In this document: positions 17,553 to 26,141 of the stretch, piece after piece | Layout of the letters: each line of letters starts with the position of its first letter | Numbering within the stretch: position 1 is the first letter of the stretch | Assembly (NCBI GenBank): GCA_900474095.1 | Contig: UCOA01000035.1 | Span: forward strand, 1-64,000 | Direction of reading: 5' to 3' | DNA from: Hyphomicrobiales bacterium | Lineage (GTDB): Bacteria; Pseudomonadota; Alphaproteobacteria; Rhizobiales; Rhizobiaceae | Length of the DNA stretch: 64,000 nucleotides | The notes under the pieces: model-generated | Seen by the model: the letters and a program-made list of their open reading frames with translations, nothing else | Databases searched by the model: none | Told to the model about the DNA's origin: nothing | Made by a program: the position numbers and the translations under genes

Positions 17553-20500
17553 TTACCCGCCATAAACGATCAACAGATCTTTGGCGTCGATCTGGTCGCC
17601 GGTGCGGACCAGAACCTCGGCGATCACGCCGTCCTTTTCCGCATGCAGCGCGGTTTCCATCTTCATCGCCTCGATCGACAGGAGCACGTCGCCTGCCTTG
17701 ACGGTCTGTCCGGTCGAAACGGAGACCGTCGAGATGACGCCCGGCATCGGTGCGCCGAGATGGGCGGCATTGCCGAGATCGGCCTTGCGGCGGGCAGCGC
17801 TCGAGGCCGATCGGTTACGGTCCGGAACCTTGATCAGGCGCGGCTGGCCGTTGAGCTCGAAGAACACCTTGACCATCGCCTGCTCGTCCGGCTCGCTCTT
17901 CGCCTGGTGCAGGATGACCAGCGAGACGCCCTTTTCGAGTTCGGGCAGCAGTTCTTCGCCAGCCGATAGCCCGTAGAAATAGGCGGGCGTCGGCAGGACG
18001 GAGACCGGGCCGTAGGTGTCGGCGGCCTGCGCATAATCGGTAAAGACTTTCGGATACATCAGATAGGAGGCGAATTCGAAGTCGGTTACCTTGCGCTCCA
18101 GCTTGGTCTCGATCTCCTTCCGCTCCTTGTCGAGATCGGCATCGGCAAGCAGCGAGCCCGGACGCTCCGTATAGGCCTTGTCGCCCTTCAGTGCTTTCTC
18201 TTGCAGTGCCTTCGGCCACCCACCCGGAGGTTGGCCGAGATCGCCCTTCAGCATCGACACGACCGAATCCGGGAAGGAGACGTCCCTGGCCGGGTTCTCG
18301 ACATCGGCGACGGTCAGGTCCTGGGAGACCATCATCAGCGCCATGTCGCCGACGACCTTGGAGGACGGCGTCACCTTGACGATATCACCAAACATCTGGT
18401 TGGCATCGGCATAGGCCTGCGCCACCTGGTGCCAGCGGGTCTCAAGCCCGAGTGAGCGAGCCTGTTCCTTGAGGTTGGTGAACTGACCGCCCGGCATTTC
18501 GTGCAGATAGACTTCCGACGCCGGCCCCTTGAGGTCGCTTTCGAAGGCGGCGTACTGATTGCGTACGGCCTCCCAATAGAAGGAGATACGGCGGATCCAT
18601 TCCGGATCGAGACCTGGGTCGCGCTCGGAGCCGCGCAGCGCCTCGACGATCGAGCCGAGACAGGGCTGCGACGTATTGCCGGAGAAGGCATCCATCGCGG
18701 CATCGACGACATCGACGCCGGCGTCCACGGCGGCAAGCACCGTCGCCGCCGCGATGCCCGACGTATCGTGCGTGTGGAAATGGATCGGCAGGTTCGTCGC
18801 CTCGCGCAGCGCCTTGAACAACACCGTCGCGGCGGCCGGCTTCAGGAGACCGGCCATGTCCTTCAGCGCGATCATGTGCGCGCCGGCTTTTTCCAGCTCA
18901 GTGGCCAGCGCGGTGTAGTATTTGAGGTCGTATTTCGGCCGGGCGGAATTGAGGATGTCGCCGGTATAGCAGATCGCCGCTTCGCAGATCTTGTTTTCTT
19001 CCGCGACCGCATCCATCGAGACGCGCATATTGTCGACCCAGTTGAGGCAGTCGAAGACGCGGAAGACGTCGATGCCGCCCCTGGCCGCCTGGCGGACGAA
19101 GTATTTGACGACATTGTCCGGATAGTTCTTGTAGCCGACGCCGTTGGCGCCGCGCAGCAGCATCTGCAGCAGCAGGTTCGGCGCATCCTCGCGCACCTTG
19201 GCGAGACGCTCCCACGGATCCTCGGTCAGGAAGCGCATCGAGACGTCGAAGGTGGCGCCGCCCCAGCATTCGAGCGAGAAGAGATTGGGCAGGGCGCGGG
19301 CGTAGGTGCCTGCGACACGGGCGATGTCATAGGTGCGCACGCGGGTGGCGAGCAGCGACTGATGGCCGTCGCGCATCGTCGTATCGGTCAACAGCACCCG
19401 CTTTTCGGCCCGCACCCACTCGGCGAACTTCTGCGGTCCGAGCGCGTCGAGCTTCTGCTTGGTGCCGTCGGCGATTGCGGCGCTGCTGTGCGGAACGATC
19501 GGCTTTGCCGCATCGGCGCTCGGCTTCGGCCGGCCCTTGGCTTCCGGGTGCCCGTTGACCGTCACGTCGGCGAGATAGGTGAGCAACTTGGTGGCGCGGT
19601 CCTGGCGCTTGACCTGCTGGAACAGTTCCGGCGTCGTATCGATGAAGCGGGTTGTGTAGGAATTGTCCGTGAACTTCGGATGGCTGATGATCGCTTCGAG
19701 GAAGGTGAGGTTGGTTGCGACGCCACGGATACGGAATTCGCGCAGCGCCCGATCCATGCGAGCAATCGATTCCTTCGGCGTCGGCGCCCAGGCGGTGACC
19801 TTGACCAAAAGCGGATCGTAGAAGCGGGTGATGACCGCGCCCGGATAGGCGGTGCCGCCGTCAAGGCGGATGCCAAAGCCGGAAGCGGAGCGGTAGCCGG
19901 TGATGCGGCCATAGTCCGGGATGAAATTCTGTTCCGGATCTTCGGTGGTGATGCGGCACTGCAGCGCATGGCCGTTGAGACGGATGTCCTCCTGTTTCGG
20001 CACGCCCGATTCCGGCGTTCCGATGGCAAAGCCGTCGAGGATGTGGATCTGCGCCTTGACGATATCGATGCCGGTCACGACCTCGGTGACGGTATGTTCG
20101 ACCTGGATGCGCGGATTGACCTCGATGAAATAGAATTTGCCGGTATCCATATCCATCAGATATTCGACGGTACCGGCACCAACATAGTGCGTCGCCTGGG
20201 CGATCCGGGTCGAATAGCTCGCCAGCTCCTGGCGCTGCGCTTCGCTGAGATAGGGAGCCGGGGCGCGCTCGACGACTTTCTGGTTGCGGCGCTGGACCGA
20301 GCAATCGCGCTCGAACAGATGCACCACGTTACCGTGCGTATCGCCAAGCACCTGGCTTTCGACGTGGCGGGCACGCTCGACCAGCTTCTCCAGATAGACC
20401 TCGTCCTTGCCGAAGGCGGCCATCGCTTCACGCTTGGCTTCCGTCACTTCGCGCGACAGGTCCTTCGGATCGCGGATGGCACGCATGCCGCGGCCACCGC

Positions 20501-21011
20501 CGCCCCAGGACGCCTTCAGCATCACCGGGTAGCCGATCTCCTCGGCCATCTTTGCCACGATGTTCATGTCGTCCGGTAGCGGCTCCGTGGCCGGCACGAC
20601 CGGCACGCCGACCTCGATCGCCAGATTGCGGGCCGCCACCTTGTTGCCAAGACGCCGCATCGTGTCGCCCGTCGGGCCGATGAAGATGATCCCGGCAGCC
20701 TTGCAGGCATCGACGAATTCCGGACTTTCCGACAACAGGCCATAACCCGGATGGATGGCATCGGCACCGGACAGCTTGGCGACACGGATGACTTCATCGA
20801 TGGAGAGATAGCTCTCGATCGGTCCGAGATCGCGGGCGAGATGCGGCCCGCGGCCGATCTGGTAGCTCTCATCCGCCTTGAAACGATGGAGCGCGAGCTT
20901 GTCCTCCTCCGCCCATATCGCAACCGTTTTTATTCCCAGTTCGTTTGCGGCGCGAAACACGCGGATGGCAATTTCAGAACGGTTGGCGACAAGGATTTTC
21001 GAGATGGGCAA
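17553..21011 (-). CDS. pyc: Pyruvate carboxylase
   Basis: Biotin enzyme of 1152 residues forming oxaloacetate from pyruvate and bicarbonate (anaplerosis). Domain order: biotin carboxylase (about 1-460, with ATP-grasp GGGGRGMRAI and EVNPRIQVEHTVTE), carboxyltransferase (about 540-840, with TTMRDGHQSLLATR, metal-binding HFHTHDT), allosteric linker, and the biotinyl carrier end with EAMKMET, biotin lysine at about 1117. The start codon is TTG at 21011, backed by a strong GAGGAG seven bases upstream. Length and order are those of the alpha-4 type pyruvate carboxylase known from rhizobia. Confidence 0.97.
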   Translation of the reverse strand: MPISKILVANRSEIAIRVFRAANELGIKTVAIWAEEDKLALHRFKADESYQIGRGPHLARDLGPIESYLSIDEVIRVAKLSGADAIHPGYGLLSESPEFVDACKAAGIIFIGPTGDTMRRLGNKVAARNLAIEVGVPVVPATEPLPDDMNIVAKMAEEIGYPVMLKASWGGGGRGMRAIRDPKDLSREVTEAKREAMAAFGKDEVYLEKLVERARHVESQVLGDTHGNVVHLFERDCSVQRRNQKVVERAPAPYLSEAQRQELASYSTRIAQATHYVGAGTVEYLMDMDTGKFYFIEVNPRIQVEHTVTEVVTGIDIVKAQIHILDGFAIGTPESGVPKQEDIRLNGHALQCRITTEDPEQNFIPDYGRITGYRSASGFGIRLDGGTAYPGAVITRFYDPLLVKVTAWAPTPKESIARMDRALREFRIRGVATNLTFLEAIISHPKFTDNSYTTRFIDTTPELFQQVKRQDRATKLLTYLADVTVNGHPEAKGRPKPSADAAKPIVPHSSAAIADGTKQKLDALGPQKFAEWVRAEKRVLLTDTTMRDGHQSLLATRVRTYDIARVAGTYARALPNLFSLECWGGATFDVSMRFLTEDPWERLAKVREDAPNLLLQMLLRGANGVGYKNYPDNVVKYFVRQAARGGIDVFRVFDCLNWVDNMRVSMDAVAEENKICEAAICYTGDILNSARPKYDLKYYTALATELEKAGAHMIALKDMAGLLKPAAATVLFKALREATNLPIHFHTHDTSGIAAATVLAAVDAGVDVVDAAMDAFSGNTSQPCLGSIVEALRGSERDPGLDPEWIRRISFYWEAVRNQYAAFESDLKGPASEVYLHEMPGGQFTNLKEQARSLGLETRWHQVAQAYADANQMFGDIVKVTPSSKVVGDMALMMVSQDLTVADVENPARDVSFPDSVVSMLKGDLGQPPGGWPKALQEKALKGDKAYTERPGSLLADADLDKERKEIETKLERKVTDFEFASYLMYPKVFTDYAQAADTYGPVSVLPTPAYFYGLSAGEELLPELEKGVSLVILHQAKSEPDEQAMVKVFFELNGQPRLIKVPDRNRSASSAARRKADLGNAAHLGAPMPGVISTVSVSTGQTVKAGDVLLSIEAMKMETALHAEKDGVIAEVLVRTGDQIDAKDLLIVYGG

Positions 21012-21121
21012 GTCGGACTCCTCAAGACTTGAACACGGTAATGCTGCACCGCGAAAAAGATTATTAGCGGTTCATGACAGGAAGTTCAATTTCAGAGTCG
21101 GCACGAGGGCGTTCATTTCCG

Positions 21122-21862
21122 TCAGGAGATCAACCCCAGACGAAACGAAAGAGCAACGGCATGGTGCCGGTTTTTCGCCCGCAGCTTTTCCTGGATGCCG
21201 TTCATGTACCAGTCGACCGTATGGTTGGAGATGTCGAGGATCCGGCTGATCTCGTTCGAGGTCAGACCGTCGGCCAGATAGTTCAAGGCCTCCATTTCGC
21301 GCCGGGTCATCTGGACGTCGACGCTGGAGACCATTTCAGCCAGAACCGATGGATCCGTCAGTTCCAGAAGCCGCCAGAAGACCTTCTTGGCAATGCCGTC
21401 GAACAAGCTCATCTCGACCGGACTGAGATCGACCACGCGGCCGCCGAGCGACAAATTGCCGAGCAGTCCACGGCGCCCGTGGACGGGAAAGATGTACCCG
21501 TCGTGGAGGCCGTAGCCCCGCGCCTCCACCATCATGCGCTCCATGCGCTTGCGGTGCGGATCAGAGCGAAAGGCAACCAGCGTCTCACGCCAGCGGAAGC
21601 CGCGCTGTGCATGGCCGAGAAAGCGGATCGTCGGATCGATGATGACGAATTTCTTCTTGATATAGATTTGTGGCCAGCCATCGGGCCAGCGTCCGGTCAG
21701 CAGCAGGCTCAGCGGATTTTCGTTCGGCTTCGGCTGGCGGACGACGCCGTAAAAGTCAAAGCCGTAGCGGTCCAGGACCCGCTCGAACTCCTGAACGATT
21801 TCGTCCTTGCTCTTCATCTCGTCTATAAGCGCCAGAAACTGCACGAGCAACGTAATATTCAT
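21122..21862 (-). CDS. expR: LuxR-type quorum-sensing regulator, ExpR-like
   Basis: Protein of 246 residues with an N-terminal autoinducer-binding domain (about 15-165) and a C-terminal LuxR helix-turn-helix (about 180-240, including TRREMEALNYLADGLTSNEISRIL written here by position only as 185-208). Acyl-homoserine-lactone contact residues of TraR/LuxR proteins are all in place: Trp63, Tyr67, Asp76, Pro77 and Trp91. In Ensifer meliloti expR sits between pyc and ndvA, exactly as here, and controls exopolysaccharide and motility genes. No luxI-type synthase is in this window, so the signal comes from elsewhere. AAGGGG precedes the ATG. Confidence 0.88.
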   Translation of the reverse strand: MNITLLVQFLALIDEMKSKDEIVQEFERVLDRYGFDFYGVVRQPKPNENPLSLLLTGRWPDGWPQIYIKKKFVIIDPTIRFLGHAQRGFRWRETLVAFRSDPHRKRMERMMVEARGYGLHDGYIFPVHGRRGLLGNLSLGGRVVDLSPVEMSLFDGIAKKVFWRLLELTDPSVLAEMVSSVDVQMTRREMEALNYLADGLTSNEISRILDISNHTVDWYMNGIQEKLRAKNRHHAVALSFRLGLIS

Positions 21863-21913
21863 GAATGCCCCTTCAAAAAATCCATTCCGGCCTGTAATCG
21901 CCTATACCGCAGC

Positions 21914-21951
21914 GCAACATGAATGTCCTGTTCAGCGCCCATTCATGTTGC
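21914..21951. promoter_or_regulatory. Inverted repeat in the expR-ndvA divergent promoter region
   Basis: GCAACATGAATG at 21914-21925 and CATTCATGTTGC at 21940-21951 are perfect 12-bp inverted arms with a 14-bp spacer. The inner motif CATTCATG occurs again at the expR start codon, within the palindrome ATTCATGAAT at 21857-21866. The position 52-90 bp upstream of expR suits an operator, possibly for autoregulation, or an mRNA leader hairpin. The remaining part of the 453-bp gap to ndvA has no credible gene. Confidence 0.5.
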
Positions 21952-22315
21952 AATCTCAATAATCCCCAACGTCAGTCGTAAAACCACCTAAACACCGCGT
22001 CGCCGGTGAGCCGCAAGGCGCGAAAAATAGCAAGCATGAATGATCAACATTGAGGCGTCCGGACTCTTCCACTCACCTTGGTGGTCTATCATAACCAAGT
22101 TTGCTCGGCGAAGCCAAAAGATGAATTCCGGCGAAAAGAATAGGACGGAAGGATGAGGGAAGATCAGTTTTGGAACTTTCATTCCACAAGCCCCAAGCGC
22201 GGGAATGAATACTTTTTCCAGGCTTTTCTTTTCTTCTTCAGCCGTTTTCCCGCGATGCAAGCACTGAGTTGTTTTTCATTGCGTCGCCTTCCAACTGCCC
22301 AAGAGGGATAAGACA

Positions 22316-24073
22316 GTGTCATTGTTCCAGGTCTATGCAAGAGCGCTTCAGTATCTTGCCGTTCACAAACTCCGCGTCTCCGCGATCGTTATCGCCAACA
22401 TCGTCCTGGCGATCATCACGATTGCAGAGCCCATTTTGTTCGGCCGCATCATCGGCGCCATATCCTCCAAGCAGGCTGTAACACCGATGCTCCTGATGTG
22501 GGCCGGTCTCGGCGTTTTCAACACGATTGCCTTCGTGCTGGTCGCCCGTGAGGCTGACCGGCTGGCGCATACCCGCCGCTCGACCCTGATCACCGAAGCC
22601 TTCGGCCGCATCATCTCGATGCCGCTGTCCTGGCATAGCCAGCGCGGTACGTCCAACGCCCTGCACACGCTGCTGCGCGCCTGCGAAACACTGTTCGGCC
22701 TTTGGCTCGAATTCATGCGCCAGCATCTTTCGACGGCCGTGGCGCTGGTCCTGCTCGTGCCGACAGCCTTTGCCATGGATGTGCGCCTGTCGCTGGTTCT
22801 CGTCGTGCTCGGCGTTCTCTACGTCGTCATCGGCAAGTTCGTGATGACGCGTACCAAGGAAGGCCAGGCCTCCGTCGAGGATCACTATCACACCGTTTTC
22901 TCACACGTTTCGGATTCGATCAGCAACGTCTCGGTTGTACACAGCTACAACCGCATCGAGGCGGAGACCCGCGAACTGAAGAACTTCACCCAGAAGCTGA
23001 TCTCGGCCCAGCTACCGGTCCTTGATTGGTGGGCGCTTGCCAGCGCGCTGAACCGCATGGCATCGACCATCTCGATGATGGCGATCCTCGTTATTGGTAC
23101 CTTCCTCGTCCAGAAGGGCGAACTCGGCATCGGCGACGTCATCGCGTTCATCGGCTTTGCCGGCCTGCTGATCGGCCGCCTCGACCAGATGAAGGCCTTC
23201 GTCACGCAGATTTTCGAAGCCCGCGCCAAACTCGAGGACTTCTTCACGCTGGAGGATTCGGTCCGCGAGCGCGAAGAGCCTGCCGATGCCGGCGAGTTGA
23301 ACCATGTCCGCGGCGAGGTCGAATTCCGCGATGTGTCCTTCAACTTTGCCAACTCGAACGAGGGCCTGCGCGATGTCTCGTTCACCGCCAAGGCCGGCCA
23401 GACGATCGCGATCGTCGGCCCGACCGGCGCCGGCAAGACGACGCTGGTCAACCTCTTGCAACGTGTGCATGAGCCGGCACGCGGCAAGATCCTGGTCGAC
23501 GGCGTTGACATCGCGACGGTGACCCGCAAGTCGCTGCGCCGCTCGATCGCCACCGTGTTCCAGGATGCGGGCCTCCTCAACCGGTCGATCTGCGAGAACA
23601 TCCGCCTTGGCCGCGAAGAAGCATCGCTGGTCGAAATCATGGAAGCGGCCGAAGCGGCAGCAGCGGCCGACTTCATCGAAGGTCGCCAGGGCGGTTACGA
23701 CACCAAGGTCGGCGAACGCGGCAACCGGCTGTCCGGCGGCGAACGCCAGCGGATCGCCATCGCCCGCGCGATCCTCAAGAACGCTCCGATCCTCGTGCTC
23801 GACGAGGCGACCAGTGCGCTTGACGTCGAAACTGAAAATCGAGTGAAGACGGCGATCGACAACCTGCGTAAGGATCGAACGACCTTCATCATCGCCCACC
23901 GCCTGTCGACGGTGCGCGAGGCCGATCTGGTGATCTTCATGGATCAAGGCCGGATCGTCGAGATGGGCGGTTTCAACGAACTCAGCCACAGCAACGGCCG
24001 ATTTGCATCGCTGTTGCGTGCTAGCGGCATCCTCACGGACGAGGACGTCCGCAAGAGCCACGCGGCGGCCTGA
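22316..24073 (+). CDS. ndvA: Cyclic beta-1,2-glucan exporter (ABC transporter NdvA/ChvA)
   Basis: Fused membrane-ATPase half-transporter of 585 residues that exports cyclic beta-1,2-glucan from cytoplasm to periplasm as a homodimer. Six membrane helices lie in residues 15-310. The ATPase domain from about 335 has Walker A GPTGAGKTT, Q-loop FQDAGLLNRSI, signature LSGGERQR, Walker B ILVLDEATSALD and switch His in IIAHRLSTV. The start codon is GTG at 22316 with AGAGGGAT upstream. Sequence is close to ndvA of Ensifer over the whole length. Works with ndvB and probably opgC nearby. A clear terminator follows. Confidence 0.96.
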   Translation: MSLFQVYARALQYLAVHKLRVSAIVIANIVLAIITIAEPILFGRIIGAISSKQAVTPMLLMWAGLGVFNTIAFVLVAREADRLAHTRRSTLITEAFGRIISMPLSWHSQRGTSNALHTLLRACETLFGLWLEFMRQHLSTAVALVLLVPTAFAMDVRLSLVLVVLGVLYVVIGKFVMTRTKEGQASVEDHYHTVFSHVSDSISNVSVVHSYNRIEAETRELKNFTQKLISAQLPVLDWWALASALNRMASTISMMAILVIGTFLVQKGELGIGDVIAFIGFAGLLIGRLDQMKAFVTQIFEARAKLEDFFTLEDSVREREEPADAGELNHVRGEVEFRDVSFNFANSNEGLRDVSFTAKAGQTIAIVGPTGAGKTTLVNLLQRVHEPARGKILVDGVDIATVTRKSLRRSIATVFQDAGLLNRSICENIRLGREEASLVEIMEAAEAAAAADFIEGRQGGYDTKVGERGNRLSGGERQRIAIARAILKNAPILVLDEATSALDVETENRVKTAIDNLRKDRTTFIIAHRLSTVREADLVIFMDQGRIVEMGGFNELSHSNGRFASLLRASGILTDEDVRKSHAAA

Positions 24074-24106
24074 TTGCCGTAAGGGGCAACATGCTCTTCC
24101 ATCTAA

Positions 24107-24138
24107 CCCCTCATGGCGCCGCCATGGGGGGATTTTTT
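24107..24138 (+). terminator. Intrinsic terminator of ndvA
   Basis: CCCCTCATGGC and GCCATGGGGGG form an almost perfect stem (one T-G wobble) around a short GCC loop, followed by ATTTTTT. It starts 34 bases after the ndvA stop. Confidence 0.85.
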
Positions 24139-24225
24139 ATGCGCAGATCGGTTCGCGCGCAACGGCACACGCCATTCACGGATGAAGCCGGACTTTGCCA
24201 ACCGACAAGGCCGTGGCCGCGGAGT

Positions 24226-24350
24226 TCACTTTGGTAGAGCGATGCGAATGGGGCGCGTTCCAATCTGCGCGCCTGTCGCGCGGTCGATGGTGACCGGGTC
24301 AATCTCGATTCCAGTCTCTGCATCGAAGAAGCGGGTCACCTCCCCCCGCT
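24226..24350 (-). pseudogene. Reverse-strand coding-like fragment, unassigned
   Basis: A reverse-strand frame ending in TGA at 24228-24226 reads FFDAETGIEIDPVTIDRATG and then a short tail to ...RIALPK. It looks coding in composition but has no start or family that I recognise. It abuts the broken dehydrogenase at about 24350, which suggests that a deletion joined two gene remnants here. Confidence 0.25.
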
Positions 24351-24353
24351 CCG

Positions 24354-24857
24354 GTGCTTTTGTCCCCAGGCACCGAAGGCTACTCGGAATCGCTCGACCA
24401 CGAGGTGCGAACGCAGGGCATACGCATCGTCTTGGTAGCGCCGGGCGTCACCCGCACGGCTTTCGAGGAGAACATCACGCGCGCCGATCGGCCGCTTCGC
24501 GTCTACGACGCCGTTCGGGCCGACGCGGAAAAGCTGATGCGGGAGATCATCGAGACCGGGGACGCCCCGGAAGTGGTTGCCGACACGGTCGTCAAGGCGG
24601 CCAACGCGGCATCGCCGAAAAGACGCTACACAGCGGGCAGGGCGGCAGGGCAGGTCCGTTTCCTCCGTCGCTTCCTGCCGGAGTCCATCGTCGACAAGAA
24701 CCTTCGGAAATTCAACCAGCTTCCCGCCCTGACCCTTCGCCATCGCCGGATGCGGAGTTTCCGCGCCCGGCTGCTCGTTATTCTGGAAAGGAAACGAATT
24801 CTCGTGAAGTTTCCTTATCGACCCCTGATCGGCGAGGCACTCCCCGTCAAACCCTAA
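24354..24857 (+). pseudogene. C-terminal remnant of a short-chain dehydrogenase
   Basis: The readable protein starts inside an SDR fold: GYSESLDHEVRTQGIRIVLV and APGVTRTAFEEN correspond to the helix after the catalytic Tyr-x-x-x-Lys and to the PG motif. The cofactor-binding N-terminal half and the catalytic tyrosine are missing; upstream sequence codes nothing alike in any frame. From about residue 125 (after FNQLP, the usual end of such proteins) the frame runs on into unrelated sequence and overlaps the opgC 3' end. It is therefore taken as a decayed gene, not a functional enzyme. Confidence 0.7.
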
Positions 24858-26010
24858 CGGCCCCGGGCCGAGACAGGCCACCGAGCCAATCGAGATAACG
24901 AGCATAGGCAAAATGGAGGCCTATGCCGATGATAACGAACAGTGAACCCCAGAGCGGATCGCGCCCCGTGACGAACAGAAGGACCTGGCCTGCCATGGCA
25001 AGGATCGTGCCGAGAATGAAGACCGGTAGCGAATGGCGACCGATCATCACCAGGGGATGATCAAGGCGCAGCCGCGCCATCCGGCTGAACACCGGAAAGA
25101 CCGCCAGCAGATAAGCAAGCGAAAGGACGTGCAGCAGCCGCGTCAGCGAGAGGAAGGTCTTGTCAAAGCCCGTCAGCACGGTGGGCAGGCCGTAGGAGAA
25201 ATCGATGTTCCACCAGGCGAACACCACCCAGAAGAACGACAGCCCCACATAACCGGCTGATAGGGCGACGAGCAGCGGGTGGCGCGGCAGCGGCTTGCCG
25301 GCGCGCGAGCGCATCATGCAGATCATCCCGATGACGAAGAGGAACTGCCAGGACCAGGGATTGAGGAACCAGTAGCCTTCATCGAGGAAATTGATCGGCA
25401 CGATCATGAAGATGCCGGCGGCGAGCCAGAGTGCCGCGGAAGCGACAAGTAACAGCAAGGGACTGCGGCCATAGAGCCAGAGCACGCCCGGCAAAAGCAG
25501 GAAGACGACGGCGTACATGGACAGGATGTTGTTGTAGCCCAACTGGTGGCCCAGGAGAACCATCGCAACGAAGCCCTGTTCGGTATGATCGACCAGCGGC
25601 CGGATGTTGATCTCGCTGATCAGATCCTGCCGCCCGAAATAGAGCGCCCCGCCAGCGAAGATCGCCAGGGTGATGATGCTGGTCATGATATGCGCGACAT
25701 AGAGCGTGAACGCCCGGCGCCAGATCTTCAGGCTGAGGGCGAGGCGATTGCCGACTTTGAATTTCCGCCCATAGGCAAGCCCGGCCGAAAGGCCCGAGAT
25801 CAGCACGAAGGCCTCCGCAGAATCGGAGAAGCCGAAGTTCTTCGTCGTCAGATATTCGAGATATTGCCCTGGCACATGATTGACGAAGATGGTGATGAGG
25901 CAGAGCGCGCGAAACACGTCAAGGCGGGTGTCACGCTCGGGAGGGATGGATCGCTTCGTTCCGGTCTGTCCGTCATCGGCAGACGGTTCGAATTGCAGTT
26001 TTTGAAGCAT
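24847..26010 (-). CDS. opgC: OpgC-family membrane acyltransferase (glucan succinylation)
   Basis: Polytopic protein of 387 residues with about ten membrane helices. The N-terminal RDTRLDVFRALCLITIFVNH with its conserved Arg and His (about residues 26-45) and the FSDSAEAFVLISGLSAGLAYG block define the OpgC family, which adds succinyl groups to periplasmic glucans. Lying between ndvA (exporter) and ndvB (synthase), it most likely modifies cyclic beta-1,2-glucan with anionic groups. The ribosome site before ATG 26010 is weak. It follows ndvB on the same strand after 131 bp. Confidence 0.88.
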   Translation of the reverse strand: MLQKLQFEPSADDGQTGTKRSIPPERDTRLDVFRALCLITIFVNHVPGQYLEYLTTKNFGFSDSAEAFVLISGLSAGLAYGRKFKVGNRLALSLKIWRRAFTLYVAHIMTSIITLAIFAGGALYFGRQDLISEINIRPLVDHTEQGFVAMVLLGHQLGYNNILSMYAVVFLLLPGVLWLYGRSPLLLLVASAALWLAAGIFMIVPINFLDEGYWFLNPWSWQFLFVIGMICMMRSRAGKPLPRHPLLVALSAGYVGLSFFWVVFAWWNIDFSYGLPTVLTGFDKTFLSLTRLLHVLSLAYLLAVFPVFSRMARLRLDHPLVMIGRHSLPVFILGTILAMAGQVLLFVTGRDPLWGSLFVIIGIGLHFAYARYLDWLGGLSRPGAVRV

Positions 26011-26141
26011 TCAGAATGTTCTCGTCCGAGTTCAGTGCCCCCTGCCCCCTTGACGCAATACGACTGCTGGCAATCAGAATAAAGTCGGCTTTGCAACTTT
26101 TGGTGCAAAGCCGGCTGCACGTCTGACGAAGTCGCCAGCAG

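Noticed and set aside
18501-20579. Plus-strand frame of 692 codons inside pyc
   Set aside because: Antisense artefact of high-GC codon use; the reverse strand codes an intact pyruvate carboxylase.
21988-22260. 90-codon reverse-strand frame in the expR-ndvA gap
   Set aside because: No ribosome site, no family features and unlike neighbouring codon use; the gap is better read as regulatory.
24113-24898. 261-codon plus-strand frame after ndvA
   Set aside because: It begins in the ndvA terminator and translates to Arg/Pro/Ser-rich sequence out of frame with the SDR remnant.
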